Source: a virus. From it: a DNA stretch of 64,000 nucleotides. Position numbers and translations under genes: made by a program. Where the stretch lies: IMG/VR virus record IMGVR_UViG_3300030117_008341, positions 17,269-81,268 of that record. One strand, 5' to 3'. The notes below the pieces were generated by a model. That model worked only from the letters and a program-made list of their open reading frames with translations, was not told the DNA's origin and made no database searches. Below, in pieces: positions 12,801 through 20,746 of this stretch; position 1 is the first letter of the stretch; each line of letters starts with the position of its first letter.

Positions 12801-13397
12801 TATGCTGGCAAAAGTATTAAGAGACAAGCTGAGTTAATGGAGAAATATGTTTTTCCACCTACTTTTGATTTTGTTCAAAATATTTCTGTGGACCCAATAG
12901 CTATGTATATTTTTGAATTCTCACATAAGTTTACACAAGATGATTTATCTCACATGTGGCAGAACCTATCGCCAAAAGTTGGCACCCAAGCAGAAAATGC
13001 CATGGCAACAGTCTCTCATCCGCTCTTAGCTAATCAGCTTTTAAACTTTGATTTTGCAGAAGCACAGGATGCTTTTGAAGAATCCCGTAAGCCAGCAAAG
13101 GCCGAGTTCCCAGAAAATCTCCAGTGGATGGTTTTTAAAGTTAAGCAAAGAGCAAAAACAAATTATTATGAACAGATTGCTAGCACTGAATCTGCCGTAA
13201 TTCCATTTTACACTCAAAATTGGCCGTATGACTTCTTTTCTCTTATTGAGGTAGCTGAGATTGATGCTGAAGTTAATCTTAAGCCTACACAAAATAATTT
13301 AGATATGAAGACTCAACAACGCACCGCTGCTCAAGAAGCCCTGAATGAAGTGACAAGCAGGCAACAGCCGCTAGATATCGGACCAGCGGAGGACTAA
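3840..13397 (+). CDS. Giant tail/baseplate structural protein with LamG-like domain
   Basis: 3185-aa protein, the largest in the window. Residues about 195-435 look like a laminin-G/concanavalin-type beta sandwich: GLTVEFWQGTEGNL, then FRYWKAERTEKEIQQNYW and VYYKFNEG, a common ending of LamG_3 domains. Such domains usually bind sugars. Near residues 605-650 is a Lys/Tyr-rich helical stretch (NNLTYLYKSKGTEKAFRNLI) of a kind I associate with large structural proteins of environmental T4-like phages. A Pro-rich hinge lies near residue 2920 (APTTPPPLSLVDICGFP). The reading frame is intact for over 9.5 kb. Likely a very large wedge or side-fibre component; the exact place in the virion is unknown. 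Confidence 0.75.
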   Translation: MSIKKLFDSNKTNDILVSTNLEEEVVKNVPELESADNVREQIERINRFIPQVDYSDPANFAVYGSAERYYRDSFHRIATQYPYDGSEEEITRYDNESNYLDLHILENEYPRTLGHVRFPSNNLGPNATANQFGQNTHAANITFFGGPNAIAGGMTTGSFHLQFTGSNYYDTDIYQTDGTLALDRVGSRESNLTYNLPSKGLTVEFWQGTEGNLIGGTGAFGRQARHALFDLWNGEASSSAQYGRLTVYASGSTTAFKGIYLNAYSGTVGIQELKLLDPAVAAQIPPQYVDTSSPTPGHLAFAFSSGSTLGLTVKTYINGVLTTTTGSSIALNEVTGALRGRIGALLTNPSGTSIGTDMDGYGTSIRSAYDEFRYWKAERTEKEIQQNYWTQVRGGTNNEIANAELGVYYKFNEGITGDATTDATVLDYSGRITNGTITNYGTDATSTLVRNAHPAPARSSLIVAAGAATSEFKDPIIYASHPDVVSALDRLVASGSVHDFENQASIKDSIPSWIIEEDETSGGEELGKLTQILGSYMDTLNLQIQSLPTLADNTYLSGSDKPTPFMKNLLSSRGLAVPEIFVDADLLQRFANRSDTESYTLDINDTKNLIYKNIYNNLTYLYKSKGTEKAFRNLIRCYGIGEDVIRFNAYASNQTFDIQETRQDRVIRKNYVDFNHPDRFDGVVYQRGNSIVPEADGISFFSASSPDAAFAQTAELEVIFPRKFEFANSQYFDTPFVTASLYGKASASADPASFDASFSNNPANAPWLVAYAVRTHQNSKDAYFVLDSNLFTNPLTSDIYSNIYDNQKWNLAIRVNSKAWPYAASSSVNGALDDQDISFIGYNVENGVVKNSFVLTTSSVSSNLGPSLPYRYFVGSQITNYTGAVDHRTDVLASSLRVYTTYLDDDVIKSHALDPENYGTRNPSRNFLFYNDSGPQLASVVGGIKNSIPESVSLALNWDYSQVTTTDPNGRFIVQDASSGSTGLTSRYPQENVLTNVNKQFAGRGQFGASAYSSTDVISKQFVQSAQQRLPEVVNTNDDVNVLSRDDELYPRDASISQTYYTFEKSMYGIVSQEMINMFSSIVEFNNLIGEVVHKYRGEYKSLRLLRELFFEKIQNNPDLDKFIDYYKWIDSSLNIFLQQFVPASADVSDEIRTVVEDYVLNRSKYQHKYPQLDYKGNARFGGDEAKLEGRVKGIRELEYNWQFGHAPTTNSQTEHSTWWKERAERNNTAFNTAALIDTAREDILNIIQLFNSASAPSLNDGTGASGVYEGSTYATRRFTRQYKLDAAIVPDIGGGYNYPRGHKPDAIYSIVYDRPVDVSGLTNEEAIQFEKQATFTLPSEELRPVTKQEKRRVSAINPNGVYSSNLGPQTPGGGSKLVAPFIAFSSSVSPAGGYGTQWQEYNRRPDVSKEELAGYHNDSYGDDYEVPMQGPFTNQHVGGNRHRHTDLNQGSDNLKTRAEAWLVAGAGNDGIFAPAKTAFANPPAPLNPTVPGSSPNYRRDQTAKRPVNIKNIKHRTGSLGTIAMGNYSASYEIVQTTGRTQNNSAFVKSEGIRDNFTISVAGADEVGYIDHVTDYAKPTRRRAAHVIVNRFSAPGGPETAGDSQGGPGLDFEAAEFSPYNNLNYRNTTVRDPLRTLLTDHTAFGGIESGSAVSALNYTDVTASYHKVNRNPLHRLEGYDNGQETAVTGTVFDNYFVQHMIPRSDFQYSWITASTDRFNAALGAANNIYGYFPYDGLARVSSSANGFRYEAAVNFASASEVGSGNPLGVQQATRQIRLITSALMQDASFVPTDFAGINSNVIEPISASEFTIGYPLDADPMNYYNYGPFGQVPAFGSAHRGGFITRINSNVAANFNAYFTMLMAHRGGNVGHPTWKQIRVGETQLARHYRKNNLYTNTYEPVIASSVADLSGTRQKISSTTESVILTQSVVTDRYFPVVFEVEARDDEQNSKVLKSSNFVIRTSFVNDTITFDDATIVNRLLDENVISNAARKSSYKQIIDDFSIYDSFLDEQKPILQINSLKYRETVFPPQLHAYTSKIRGRTNYENDFWRDSRTDRTAKGALKKAKNSQGTAVLQSAWSLDGLESNTNSNIATGLIGYPTGGINANNATGYKPGELQNLYTHFVRAPDGRDVNSELRNQLRTGALYSRKHLMPFTSSVVGMSGMRKQIGIEPFVYGGTSYLLLTSSIGAGEAFWDAGNLAGKYEGTSSIFVTTPAKPFYDDYDQYFADIKNKNRGKAILPEFRITEHLDFYENEGNNFLVENEKLFSFAGTPSGSSLPQNSSEADFFSIYTNSDFMKYFEVVREDGAKEGGILEPTAVKLRCRGIKKFIPYDGFYPAERTIQLANAFSASIAPTTGLTGDDAAKQVAFRSMLKPFFAPGIVYNTIKSGVAVDYPIMTGSFNRANLINSAANAGIRFCTTASAGIFSNSRAVSVTPSGDGSGFGTVSHNDGWDYRVPFEAVVDPAKYVYAKNIVDDEPSAYANIHSTASWATSLATNKYKYMMHNFLASSLDFFIKDGKPTEIISAPESEFKSVTPGQPYGLRIKMFKSYETGSQNPTSGDWGDFSVPQFVSGSLSNFTMYSRPSAFGPPVLAGSGSSTLAQQKYVVTGSREMTPARGRYLSHTPPYYDGESWIDLIYYPYKSFDTGSGGLLIENNQTKVVRIDELHNLALSEFNTGSAILQIEDYEGTRFGGEGTYVVRWRFDQEALRVDRPDLSSYHDIGKDIGPMGGPWANRWAMQLDASLNIFTKLRGAGSLASEAVSADLAGLGATGATEPQDDRWRIQTKFETPMLNFQHVKTADITVNGTLGSLTQYQKAVNSVIPRGMWHQFGRIPKPDEGVYLQVTDIPDDFINNHPSSSIVFDPAGHFDSRNSASEAIKALADVNAGANIRDIIAKDLNGYRIPQNLQIPASAFSVATDRPPAPTTPPPLSLVDICGFPTDPVKIGELPEAKTVYEAVVAVPFVEKEGEREFFKIMSPKQGDIFDDYAGKSIKRQAELMEKYVFPPTFDFVQNISVDPIAMYIFEFSHKFTQDDLSHMWQNLSPKVGTQAENAMATVSHPLLANQLLNFDFAEAQDAFEESRKPAKAEFPENLQWMVFKVKQRAKTNYYEQIASTESAVIPFYTQNWPYDFFSLIEVAEIDAEVNLKPTQNNLDMKTQQRTAAQEALNEVTSRQQPLDIGPAED

Positions 13398-13400
13398 TAG

Positions 13401-14441
13401 ATGAAGTTTTTTAACCCAAAAGAGGAAGTGTTAGATATAAAGATGACCCAATATGGTCGCCATTTGCTTTCAAAAGGAGAGTGGAGACCAGAGTTTTATG
13501 CATTTTTTGATGATAATGTTCTTTATGATTCGCAGTACGCTGGCACCACCGAAAATAAAAATAGCACCGAGGGTAGGATTCAAAACGAAACTCCGTTGCT
13601 AAGAACTCAACATACTTTTACCGGCCGCGACGAGTATCTATTTGACGGGGCTAACGATATCGTTGATAGAGTTAGACTAAGCACTTATGAAAAACTTAAT
13701 GTTATGCCGATGTCCCTTGGCACTTCTGATTATGAGTCAACAAAAACTCCCGCCTTTCGAGCACAATTTTTAGCGGGGGAGATAAAAAGTTTAGAATATA
13801 ATCTTACGGGGAGTTCTAGAACGGTGTCAGGAGTCTCGTCAACAGCCCATCAACTACAAAAAATACCCCAGTTAGAGTTTGATATTGAATATAAAATACA
13901 AATAATCGATCCAGAGTTCCCAGACGAAGAAGTGGTTCAATTTGAGGTAGACCCAGCATTAACACCGGGCACAACATATAGCGACGGAAAGCAGGTTGTT
14001 GTCGGCCCAGAACAGATAATATTTACTCTTGAAGAACTAAATGCACCATTTGATTTTAAAAACTATGATATAGAGGTTTTTGAAATAACAGATGAATTTG
14101 GTGAGAGTGGAGAGCGAATATTAAATCCACTTAATTTTGTTAAACCTCTTGAGATGGTTGAGAACAATATATTGATAGATAAAAGAGATGCCGAAATAAA
14201 GGCTGGAAGAGTAGCAGGTTCTATACCTGAAACTGATCCAACTTTTGTTAGTTACTTTTTTGATATCAATGTGGACGACGAGATATCTGAAACCATTCTA
14301 TGCAAGTCAGTAAGCGAACTTAAAGCCAAAGGCAAAAGCCTATATACAGATATTGATATTAATTGTCCCGATCTCTCAATTCCTGTGCGTCAAAATATTT
14401 ACGGATCCGACGCACTTGACGAAGATTGTTCAGATTATTAA
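13401..14441 (+). CDS. Virion structural protein
   Basis: 346-aa protein with a distinctive N-terminus (KFFNPKEEVLDIKMTQYGRH) followed by EFYAFFDDNVLYDSQYA. I recognise this arrangement as recurring in structural clusters of environmental T4-like phages but cannot name a function. The middle has acidic stretches (IIDPEFPDEEVVQFEVDP) and the C-terminus is acidic with two cysteines (NCPDLSIP, DEDCSDY). ATG preceded by GGAGG, three bases after the giant gene's stop. Position between giant fibre or baseplate proteins supports a structural role; no catalytic motif is seen. Confidence 0.6.
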   Translation: MKFFNPKEEVLDIKMTQYGRHLLSKGEWRPEFYAFFDDNVLYDSQYAGTTENKNSTEGRIQNETPLLRTQHTFTGRDEYLFDGANDIVDRVRLSTYEKLNVMPMSLGTSDYESTKTPAFRAQFLAGEIKSLEYNLTGSSRTVSGVSSTAHQLQKIPQLEFDIEYKIQIIDPEFPDEEVVQFEVDPALTPGTTYSDGKQVVVGPEQIIFTLEELNAPFDFKNYDIEVFEITDEFGESGERILNPLNFVKPLEMVENNILIDKRDAEIKAGRVAGSIPETDPTFVSYFFDINVDDEISETILCKSVSELKAKGKSLYTDIDINCPDLSIPVRQNIYGSDALDEDCSDY

Positions 14442-14475
14442 TGGAAAACTACTTAGATATGTGAGGTTCTAGTTT

Positions 14476-17400
14476 ATGCGAATACAAGTCGATTTTCCAA
14501 GTATTTTTAATACGGCGCTTCCAAAAGTTTATATTAAAAGGGTGTCGTTGATGCCTACTGTTGAGGTAGGTAATAGAAATGGGGTGTCCTATGATCTAGA
14601 GGCTAACGATGGCCTCCGGACCAACAAATATGGAAAGAAAAAACCAAAAAGAACTTCTCCAAGATTTAACGCATCCGGCGAAAAAGGTAAAGCCCTAGAG
14701 GTAAAAACCGAGGTTACTATAAAAGAACGCATAAAAGAAGATGGTGACACAACTTGGTATGGCAATGACGAGTTTAGGAAGTTTTTAAAACTAAAAGTTG
14801 TGTTAGCAAAAAATAGAGGCGCCATAGAAGACCTTGAAGACGGCCGCTTTACACCTAGATTCTTGAGACGCCTCAAGGCGCGGAACTTTGTGATGGAAAA
14901 AATCATCACATTAAGAAAAGATAATACATCAATATTAAAACAAAAAATTGAAATAATAGATGGTAGAGAAGTTTATTGTACGACGTATGAAGTAAGTTTT
15001 GTCATTCCTAATTACAGGCCCCGGAACATGTCAGTTTTTGCTGCGACTTTTGTTGATCTTAGAGAATATTACTCATATAAATCACCGGGCACAAAATCTT
15101 CTCGACGTTTTTTGCAAGGCACTGCTGTGTCGCAAAAAATAATCAAAGCTGGCGATGTGATAACGGACGCAAACATTTATTTACTTCCTAACAATAAGCT
15201 TTGGGCCGGCCCTATACACTATCATGAAGGCACTGGGTACATGGCCGGCGCATTTCATTCGGCCAAACCTCACAGCACTCTTCAGCAGAGAAAAGTTCCT
15301 AATTTGGTCATCCGAGATTTTAGAATACTTGACACGGTGAGGAAGGCAAACTTTTTGCTACGTCCTGAAAGAAAAACTAGAAACAAAAAACTCGAAAATA
15401 AAAGGGCACAAGGAAATAGAAATATTACAAAAAATCTATACATATCTGAGCCCGACTATGCATTTGATGAAAAAAACGAACTTAGATTTATTTTTCATCT
15501 TGATATGCATAAATTAATAGCAGAAAAGTCCCAGTTTGGGGCTTTGTTTCGTCAAGCCGACGCAGCCGCGCAAAAACAAATTATGACGGACACAAAAATA
15601 AAAAACTTAGTTATTTTACGACGACGCGTAAGAGAGGGGTTATCTGATAAAGATATTATCATTGTTGATAACGCTGATCAAGATGAGACTGTGGCACAAA
15701 GCAGCGATGGTAAACGAAACCGGTTGAGGCCGCGAAGAACCACAAGACCCCTAAATCCTCAGTTGGTAGACTCAGAAAAAATATTAGTTGGCGGAATAAG
15801 AGAGGTAAAACTGGATGTTCCCGGCGCCGTAGGCATTAGAACTTTTACAGTTTCTGATTTTGGAATGTCAAGCAAAACTGACGGTATATTTTCATATAGT
15901 GTCGATTTTGATATACAAGATGGTACAATAACGTTTGTAAATGACCAGAAGAAAAAATTATCACAAGCTATTAATGCTTTGACAGAATATTATGATGTTG
16001 CGAAAAGGCCTGAAAATACAAATATCGCAACTGGCCTATTTACTGATGAATTTATTAAAATGATGGAAGAGCAGTATAGTATACCAGAGTTTGCATCAGT
16101 TAACATACCTAACCGCCGCCGGCGGCGCCGCATAGTTCAGTCGAGTATCGCAAAGGCGCCATGGCTAAATGCAATAGCAGTTTATACTGATGTTATGAAA
16201 AACTTAACAAATGTTCAAACAAATGACATAACACGCGCAGCTTTTCTCCTACATAGCTTAGTGGAGCCATCAAGCGGCACAGTGGGAGGGATTGAAATAC
16301 TGATGTCAACGTTGCAGGCCACTCAAAGCAAGATATCTACATCCGTTATAGGCGGAAAAAATAGATCTGGTTCTCCAACACCTAACACAAATATGCAAAT
16401 GGAGGACGAGGTTGATTACAATGCCAAAACTCCTGCCTTCAAAGGCAAAGCACCAAAATCAGAAATTCGACTTAAAAAGCATTTTAAAACAGTTCACGAC
16501 AGTAACATACAAAATTCTGTTGGATACGATTTTCTCAACTTACGTCGTTCAAAAAACTTAGGTTTAAGAGTGCTCACTACTGAGCAGTTATCTCAAAGAT
16601 TGTCATTAGAAAATCAGAAGTATTATAGTAGAAATATAACTGACGAGGCACCGGACGATGTAGCCGACAATACCACTCCAGAAGATTTTACTAGATTCAT
16701 TAATTTAGAGGATGCATATTATTCATATTTGACGCCTGCTAGGGTATTATATGGAAATAAAAGGCTTAAACTAATTAATCGCGGCCGTCGCTTGTGGAAT
16801 GTAAAACAATATCAGTCATTTATTTCGAACATAGAAAATTCAACACGAACAAGAGGCGGTCTTGCGTCCAAGGGTGGCCCTGCCGGCAGAACTCCAAGAA
16901 CAAGCCCATACATGCCGTCATTCCCAGTATTAGATTACGGTTCAGACTATGATAGAGGAAGAGCAAAAGTACGCGCCGAACAATATGAAGTAAATTCTAT
17001 TAATAGTGTTGTGGTAGCGAAGTATGGTGTTTCAATGTCTACAAAAAAAACCGAGAAACAGTTTGTTAGGTCAGAAAACAAACTAAATGGCATTGATTTG
17101 GAGGAGGCTGGAATCCTGACATCAAATCAATATCTGGGCGAAAGTTCTACTTTTGTATCAGGTGGGTTGAATGTTTTGGAAAATGTCTTAGAGAAAATTG
17201 ACGATTCGCAGCAAAAAGATTTTTCTTCAGTTTCAAATATATTTATTGGCGCCTCAAGAAAAGCGAAAAAGGATAAGCTTGCTGCAAAATCAAGCCTTAC
17301 AATTAAATCTTTTAGGCCCTCAGATGAAAATAACGTTATGGATCAAGAACTAGAAAAATACAATGATATGGAAAACCCAAACAGCAAAAAACAAAGGTTT

Positions 17401-18246
17401 ATTTCTAGAATTCCAAATCAGATAAAATCTATTTTCTTAGGAGATGATCCAAGAGTTAATAAGAATTGGTTTACTTTTTTAGAGGACAAAGGTCTTGATG
17501 TATCCAGTTCCTCTAGATATACGGGATTATATTATTTTAACTACAACCATATAAACCAAATAGAAGTGTTAGTTGGTTTTAAAGAGGACAGGGATGGAAA
17601 CGCACAAGTTTCTTCCCCATTATATAGGCTTATGACGAGAGAGGAATTTGATAAGATATCAAATTCAAATAGGCCGTATGTGTGCCGCATGCGTACCGCC
17701 AAGGTACCCTTTTTCAGCAAAAGTAGGAAACTTAATTTGCCAGAATACAATGAAACTTTTATTGTAGTGTCTAGAGCAAGTCAAGAAGATTTAACCGCTG
17801 ATGCAGAGATGATAGAACTGCAAGACGAAGCAGCAGAAGATTTTGATTTTGAAACAGAGCAAGAGTCTATATTTGTAAGCCGCTTAACGGAATATGAAGA
17901 CCTGAATACAACTGGTAGGAGAATACTTCGTAGGCTTATTCGAAGAAACACACGTTTAGGAGGATTAATGCCAGAGTTTACATCTACGGCTTTTGTGCAA
18001 CAACCAGAACGCATTTCAAGAACCGGAGCAACGTTTGGGGTTGACACAGAACAACAACGTGGTCAGAACGTGTCTAACGTCACTAGCGAGGCTATTACAA
18101 CCAGCCGACGCGTCCGGACCCCACGGGCCGCTCCCACTCAGGCACAAGCCCAGACAACAACAGCCGCAAGGAGAACTAGCACAATGCCTCCACGCCCACG
18201 CGTTACAACTTCGACGCCTTCTGGCGGCGGGGGAGGAGGCTACTAA
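14476..18246 (+). CDS. Large virion structural protein with Gly-Tyr tail
   Basis: 1256-aa protein, basic in several places (PNRRRRRRIVQ near residue 550, RRLIRRNTR near 1155), with no enzyme motif seen. The C-terminal ~80 residues are low-complexity, rich in Ala, Gln, Thr, Pro and Arg (APTQAQAQTTTAARRTS) and end in GGGGGGY, echoing the gp25-like protein's GGGY end. Weak SD (GTGAGG) 9 nt before the ATG. The stop overlaps the next ATG (TAATGG). A baseplate or tail role is inferred from context only. Confidence 0.6.
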   Translation: MRIQVDFPSIFNTALPKVYIKRVSLMPTVEVGNRNGVSYDLEANDGLRTNKYGKKKPKRTSPRFNASGEKGKALEVKTEVTIKERIKEDGDTTWYGNDEFRKFLKLKVVLAKNRGAIEDLEDGRFTPRFLRRLKARNFVMEKIITLRKDNTSILKQKIEIIDGREVYCTTYEVSFVIPNYRPRNMSVFAATFVDLREYYSYKSPGTKSSRRFLQGTAVSQKIIKAGDVITDANIYLLPNNKLWAGPIHYHEGTGYMAGAFHSAKPHSTLQQRKVPNLVIRDFRILDTVRKANFLLRPERKTRNKKLENKRAQGNRNITKNLYISEPDYAFDEKNELRFIFHLDMHKLIAEKSQFGALFRQADAAAQKQIMTDTKIKNLVILRRRVREGLSDKDIIIVDNADQDETVAQSSDGKRNRLRPRRTTRPLNPQLVDSEKILVGGIREVKLDVPGAVGIRTFTVSDFGMSSKTDGIFSYSVDFDIQDGTITFVNDQKKKLSQAINALTEYYDVAKRPENTNIATGLFTDEFIKMMEEQYSIPEFASVNIPNRRRRRRIVQSSIAKAPWLNAIAVYTDVMKNLTNVQTNDITRAAFLLHSLVEPSSGTVGGIEILMSTLQATQSKISTSVIGGKNRSGSPTPNTNMQMEDEVDYNAKTPAFKGKAPKSEIRLKKHFKTVHDSNIQNSVGYDFLNLRRSKNLGLRVLTTEQLSQRLSLENQKYYSRNITDEAPDDVADNTTPEDFTRFINLEDAYYSYLTPARVLYGNKRLKLINRGRRLWNVKQYQSFISNIENSTRTRGGLASKGGPAGRTPRTSPYMPSFPVLDYGSDYDRGRAKVRAEQYEVNSINSVVVAKYGVSMSTKKTEKQFVRSENKLNGIDLEEAGILTSNQYLGESSTFVSGGLNVLENVLEKIDDSQQKDFSSVSNIFIGASRKAKKDKLAAKSSLTIKSFRPSDENNVMDQELEKYNDMENPNSKKQRFISRIPNQIKSIFLGDDPRVNKNWFTFLEDKGLDVSSSSRYTGLYYFNYNHINQIEVLVGFKEDRDGNAQVSSPLYRLMTREEFDKISNSNRPYVCRMRTAKVPFFSKSRKLNLPEYNETFIVVSRASQEDLTADAEMIELQDEAAEDFDFETEQESIFVSRLTEYEDLNTTGRRILRRLIRRNTRLGGLMPEFTSTAFVQQPERISRTGATFGVDTEQQRGQNVSNVTSEAITTSRRVRTPRAAPTQAQAQTTTAARRTSTMPPRPRVTTSTPSGGGGGGY

Positions 18247-20687
18247 TGGCCAAAAAAACTACAAGATTAGCAAATCCAAGTGTTATGAATGCTCAAGATA
18301 GGTTTCGCCTGTTGTTTGGCAGGTGGACACAAAACACAGACGGAATAAGCTTTTCAGTTTTAGAAAATGATAACACGGTTCAGCTTGATAAAATATTTGA
18401 TCCCGTCCCACTAGAACCAGATCTTGCTACCGGTAATGTGTCGTTAACTGATGGCACGGAAAGTTTTACGGACGCTATAACAAGTACAAGTGACGAGAAC
18501 ACATCTCTCTTCCGTCCCACTGAAGAGATAGAGAGGCCACTCGGCTCGGTAAGCGATAGAACAGGAAACCCAATCCCATTTAATCCATATCCAACATTAG
18601 TGCCTACACATGTGCAAACAGTAAGATTGTTAGATACTAGGGATAAGAACACCACTACTCATCAATCTTGGGTGGATATTGTTAACAATTTGTTTGATCC
18701 CACCATAGTGTACGAAGATTATGTAACTTCTTTCGATGCGCCTGCTACAAAAGAGGAAATGCTAAACATAGAAGGTAGTCCTGTATCTGCACCAGCTACA
18801 ATTGATTATGTATACAATTTTAGCGACATTCCTTATGAGAGGGTCGCGGCTAATGTCACAAACCATGTTGTCTTGCCGAACTTATACTCTATGCTAGATG
18901 AAAGCACAAAAATAGGGACAACACCAGTAACAGATGATACAGATATTAATGTTCTTAGATCCCCTACTGCTAGGCAACTAAGGCGAAACATTAGAAATAG
19001 AAATCAAAGATTGGGCCTTCAAAACAAAATAGTGCCCATTGAAAATATGCCATTATTAGCTGACTATGAGGGCAGTAAGTATTTATTTCAAATGTATGTG
19101 AATATGAATATACCACTTGATAAGAATAAGAAATTTGCTGAGGTGATGAAAGACAGTACGATGGGGATCGCTTTAACAAGAGATGTTGAAGGGGTGCCAG
19201 ATGTCGCATCACAGCTAAAATCTGAACCTTTTGTTTTTTCTACGCAAGTCATAGCAAAACGATCTGGAGTAGAGGAGACTAACATCTCCGAAATACAAGT
19301 TAAAACATTAAATCTTTTAGATTGGACCCTAATAGATGCTCCCTCGTATGTCACCGAAACAGACACCCTGTATGAAGCTCCTTTTACTTTCAGCTTTGTC
19401 GGCGCCGACGCAGGATCATTCCAAGAGTTAGGCAATTTTAATTCTGTTTCTACTGCGATTGCAAATAACGATGCTTTTGCACTAGCATTAGAAAATTGCT
19501 ACGATGGGCTAAAAGATCTTGCGGACAACAATCGACGAACATTCCAAGACTTGATAGGCGGCAAAGAGGCATATTCTGAAATGCTCATGTACAAGGTGGA
19601 AAAGAGGCTAGGACCAGTCCAGCCAGTTTTGCAAGATCCAATACAAACATTTCATTTTATGAACTCTGCTGAAGTCGAAGAATTTTTATCAAATGAAAAT
19701 CAATTTAAGTTTGTTGATACACAGGTTAAGTATGGCACCGAATACATCTACACGGTGACCGGATACAGAGCAGTCATTGGAACTCGCTACCAGTATGGTA
19801 ACCCAACCACAGTCTCGGACTCGTTTGAGAATCCAAATAATCGCACTGCGTCGGTACCCGTATTTACCACCCCGATGATTAAGTTAGTAGAAGTGCCTCT
19901 TCTTTCTTCAACAGGTAGAATACTTGACAACCCACCTCTAAAACCAGAGGTAAGATTTTTTCCAGTTGTTGGCGATAGAAGTAGTATAAAAATGTTTTTC
20001 ACCACATCCACAGGGATGAAAGATGTTGAGCCTATAGCGTTCTCTCAAGAAGAAGCTAGCGAGCACGCACAAATTGCCATTAATCAAAACAGGAACGATG
20101 GTAAACTAACATTTAAAACCGATGACTCAGCCTCAGCTTTTGAGATATATAGAATATCGGAGCCTCCAGTCACTATTGATGATTTTGCGGAACAGTTGTT
20201 TGCAACAGTCTTAACCAGTTCTCCAACTAGTGTTCCCCTGAATGGCTCATCAGCCACAGCTTTAGTATCACAAATTCCAAATCAAAAGTATTATTATGTA
20301 TTCCGAACGGTGGACACGCACGGCCACAAATCAAATCCAAGTGCAGTTTTTGAAATAGAACTATATAATGATGGAGGGGCAGGATATCCAATCATAAGAC
20401 ATTATGATATGGCTTCACCTGATCCCACTACAACCACTAAATCAGCAAGGAAAATAATACAGATTATTCCAAGAATATCTCAAGTATATTTAAATGAGGC
20501 AGCATCTGGCTTGTTAAATGAAGACGGTCAAACACAGCCCGCCGGCGGAAATAGGAATATTCAACTTGGAACCGAGGACGAGCCTTTATTTGGCAAAAAA
20601 TTTAAGGTGCGGATAACATCTAGATCAACCGGAAAAAAACTTGATTTAAATATTGATTTTAAGACAAAACAACTCAAGAGTTCATAG
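18246..20687 (+). CDS. Virion structural protein with fibronectin III-like segments
   Basis: 813-aa protein, start overlapping the stop of the previous gene. Two stretches look like the G-strand ends of fibronectin type III-like beta sandwiches: GTEYIYTVTGYRAVIGTRYQ (about residue 498 on) and KYYYVFRTVDTHGHKSNPSA (about 680 on). Such domains decorate tail and fibre proteins of many phages. The C-terminus is basic (FKVRITSRSTGKKLDLNIDF). No transmembrane segment or catalytic motif is seen. Fibre or baseplate placement is inferred from neighbours. Confidence 0.6.
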   Translation: MAKKTTRLANPSVMNAQDRFRLLFGRWTQNTDGISFSVLENDNTVQLDKIFDPVPLEPDLATGNVSLTDGTESFTDAITSTSDENTSLFRPTEEIERPLGSVSDRTGNPIPFNPYPTLVPTHVQTVRLLDTRDKNTTTHQSWVDIVNNLFDPTIVYEDYVTSFDAPATKEEMLNIEGSPVSAPATIDYVYNFSDIPYERVAANVTNHVVLPNLYSMLDESTKIGTTPVTDDTDINVLRSPTARQLRRNIRNRNQRLGLQNKIVPIENMPLLADYEGSKYLFQMYVNMNIPLDKNKKFAEVMKDSTMGIALTRDVEGVPDVASQLKSEPFVFSTQVIAKRSGVEETNISEIQVKTLNLLDWTLIDAPSYVTETDTLYEAPFTFSFVGADAGSFQELGNFNSVSTAIANNDAFALALENCYDGLKDLADNNRRTFQDLIGGKEAYSEMLMYKVEKRLGPVQPVLQDPIQTFHFMNSAEVEEFLSNENQFKFVDTQVKYGTEYIYTVTGYRAVIGTRYQYGNPTTVSDSFENPNNRTASVPVFTTPMIKLVEVPLLSSTGRILDNPPLKPEVRFFPVVGDRSSIKMFFTTSTGMKDVEPIAFSQEEASEHAQIAINQNRNDGKLTFKTDDSASAFEIYRISEPPVTIDDFAEQLFATVLTSSPTSVPLNGSSATALVSQIPNQKYYYVFRTVDTHGHKSNPSAVFEIELYNDGGAGYPIIRHYDMASPDPTTTTKSARKIIQIIPRISQVYLNEAASGLLNEDGQTQPAGGNRNIQLGTEDEPLFGKKFKVRITSRSTGKKLDLNIDFKTKQLKSS

Positions 20688-20711
20688 AATAAGACAAAAC
20701 CTTTTTAATAT

Positions 20712-20719
20712 ACTATTTA
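20712..20719 (+). promoter_or_regulatory. Candidate late promoter motif ACTATTTA
   Basis: ACTATTTA in the 59-nt gap, 27 nt before the ATG of the 309-aa structural gene. The SD TAGGAGAGG lies between them. Confidence 0.5.
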
Positions 20720-20746
20720 TTATGATGCCTTTAGGAGAGGAAACGA

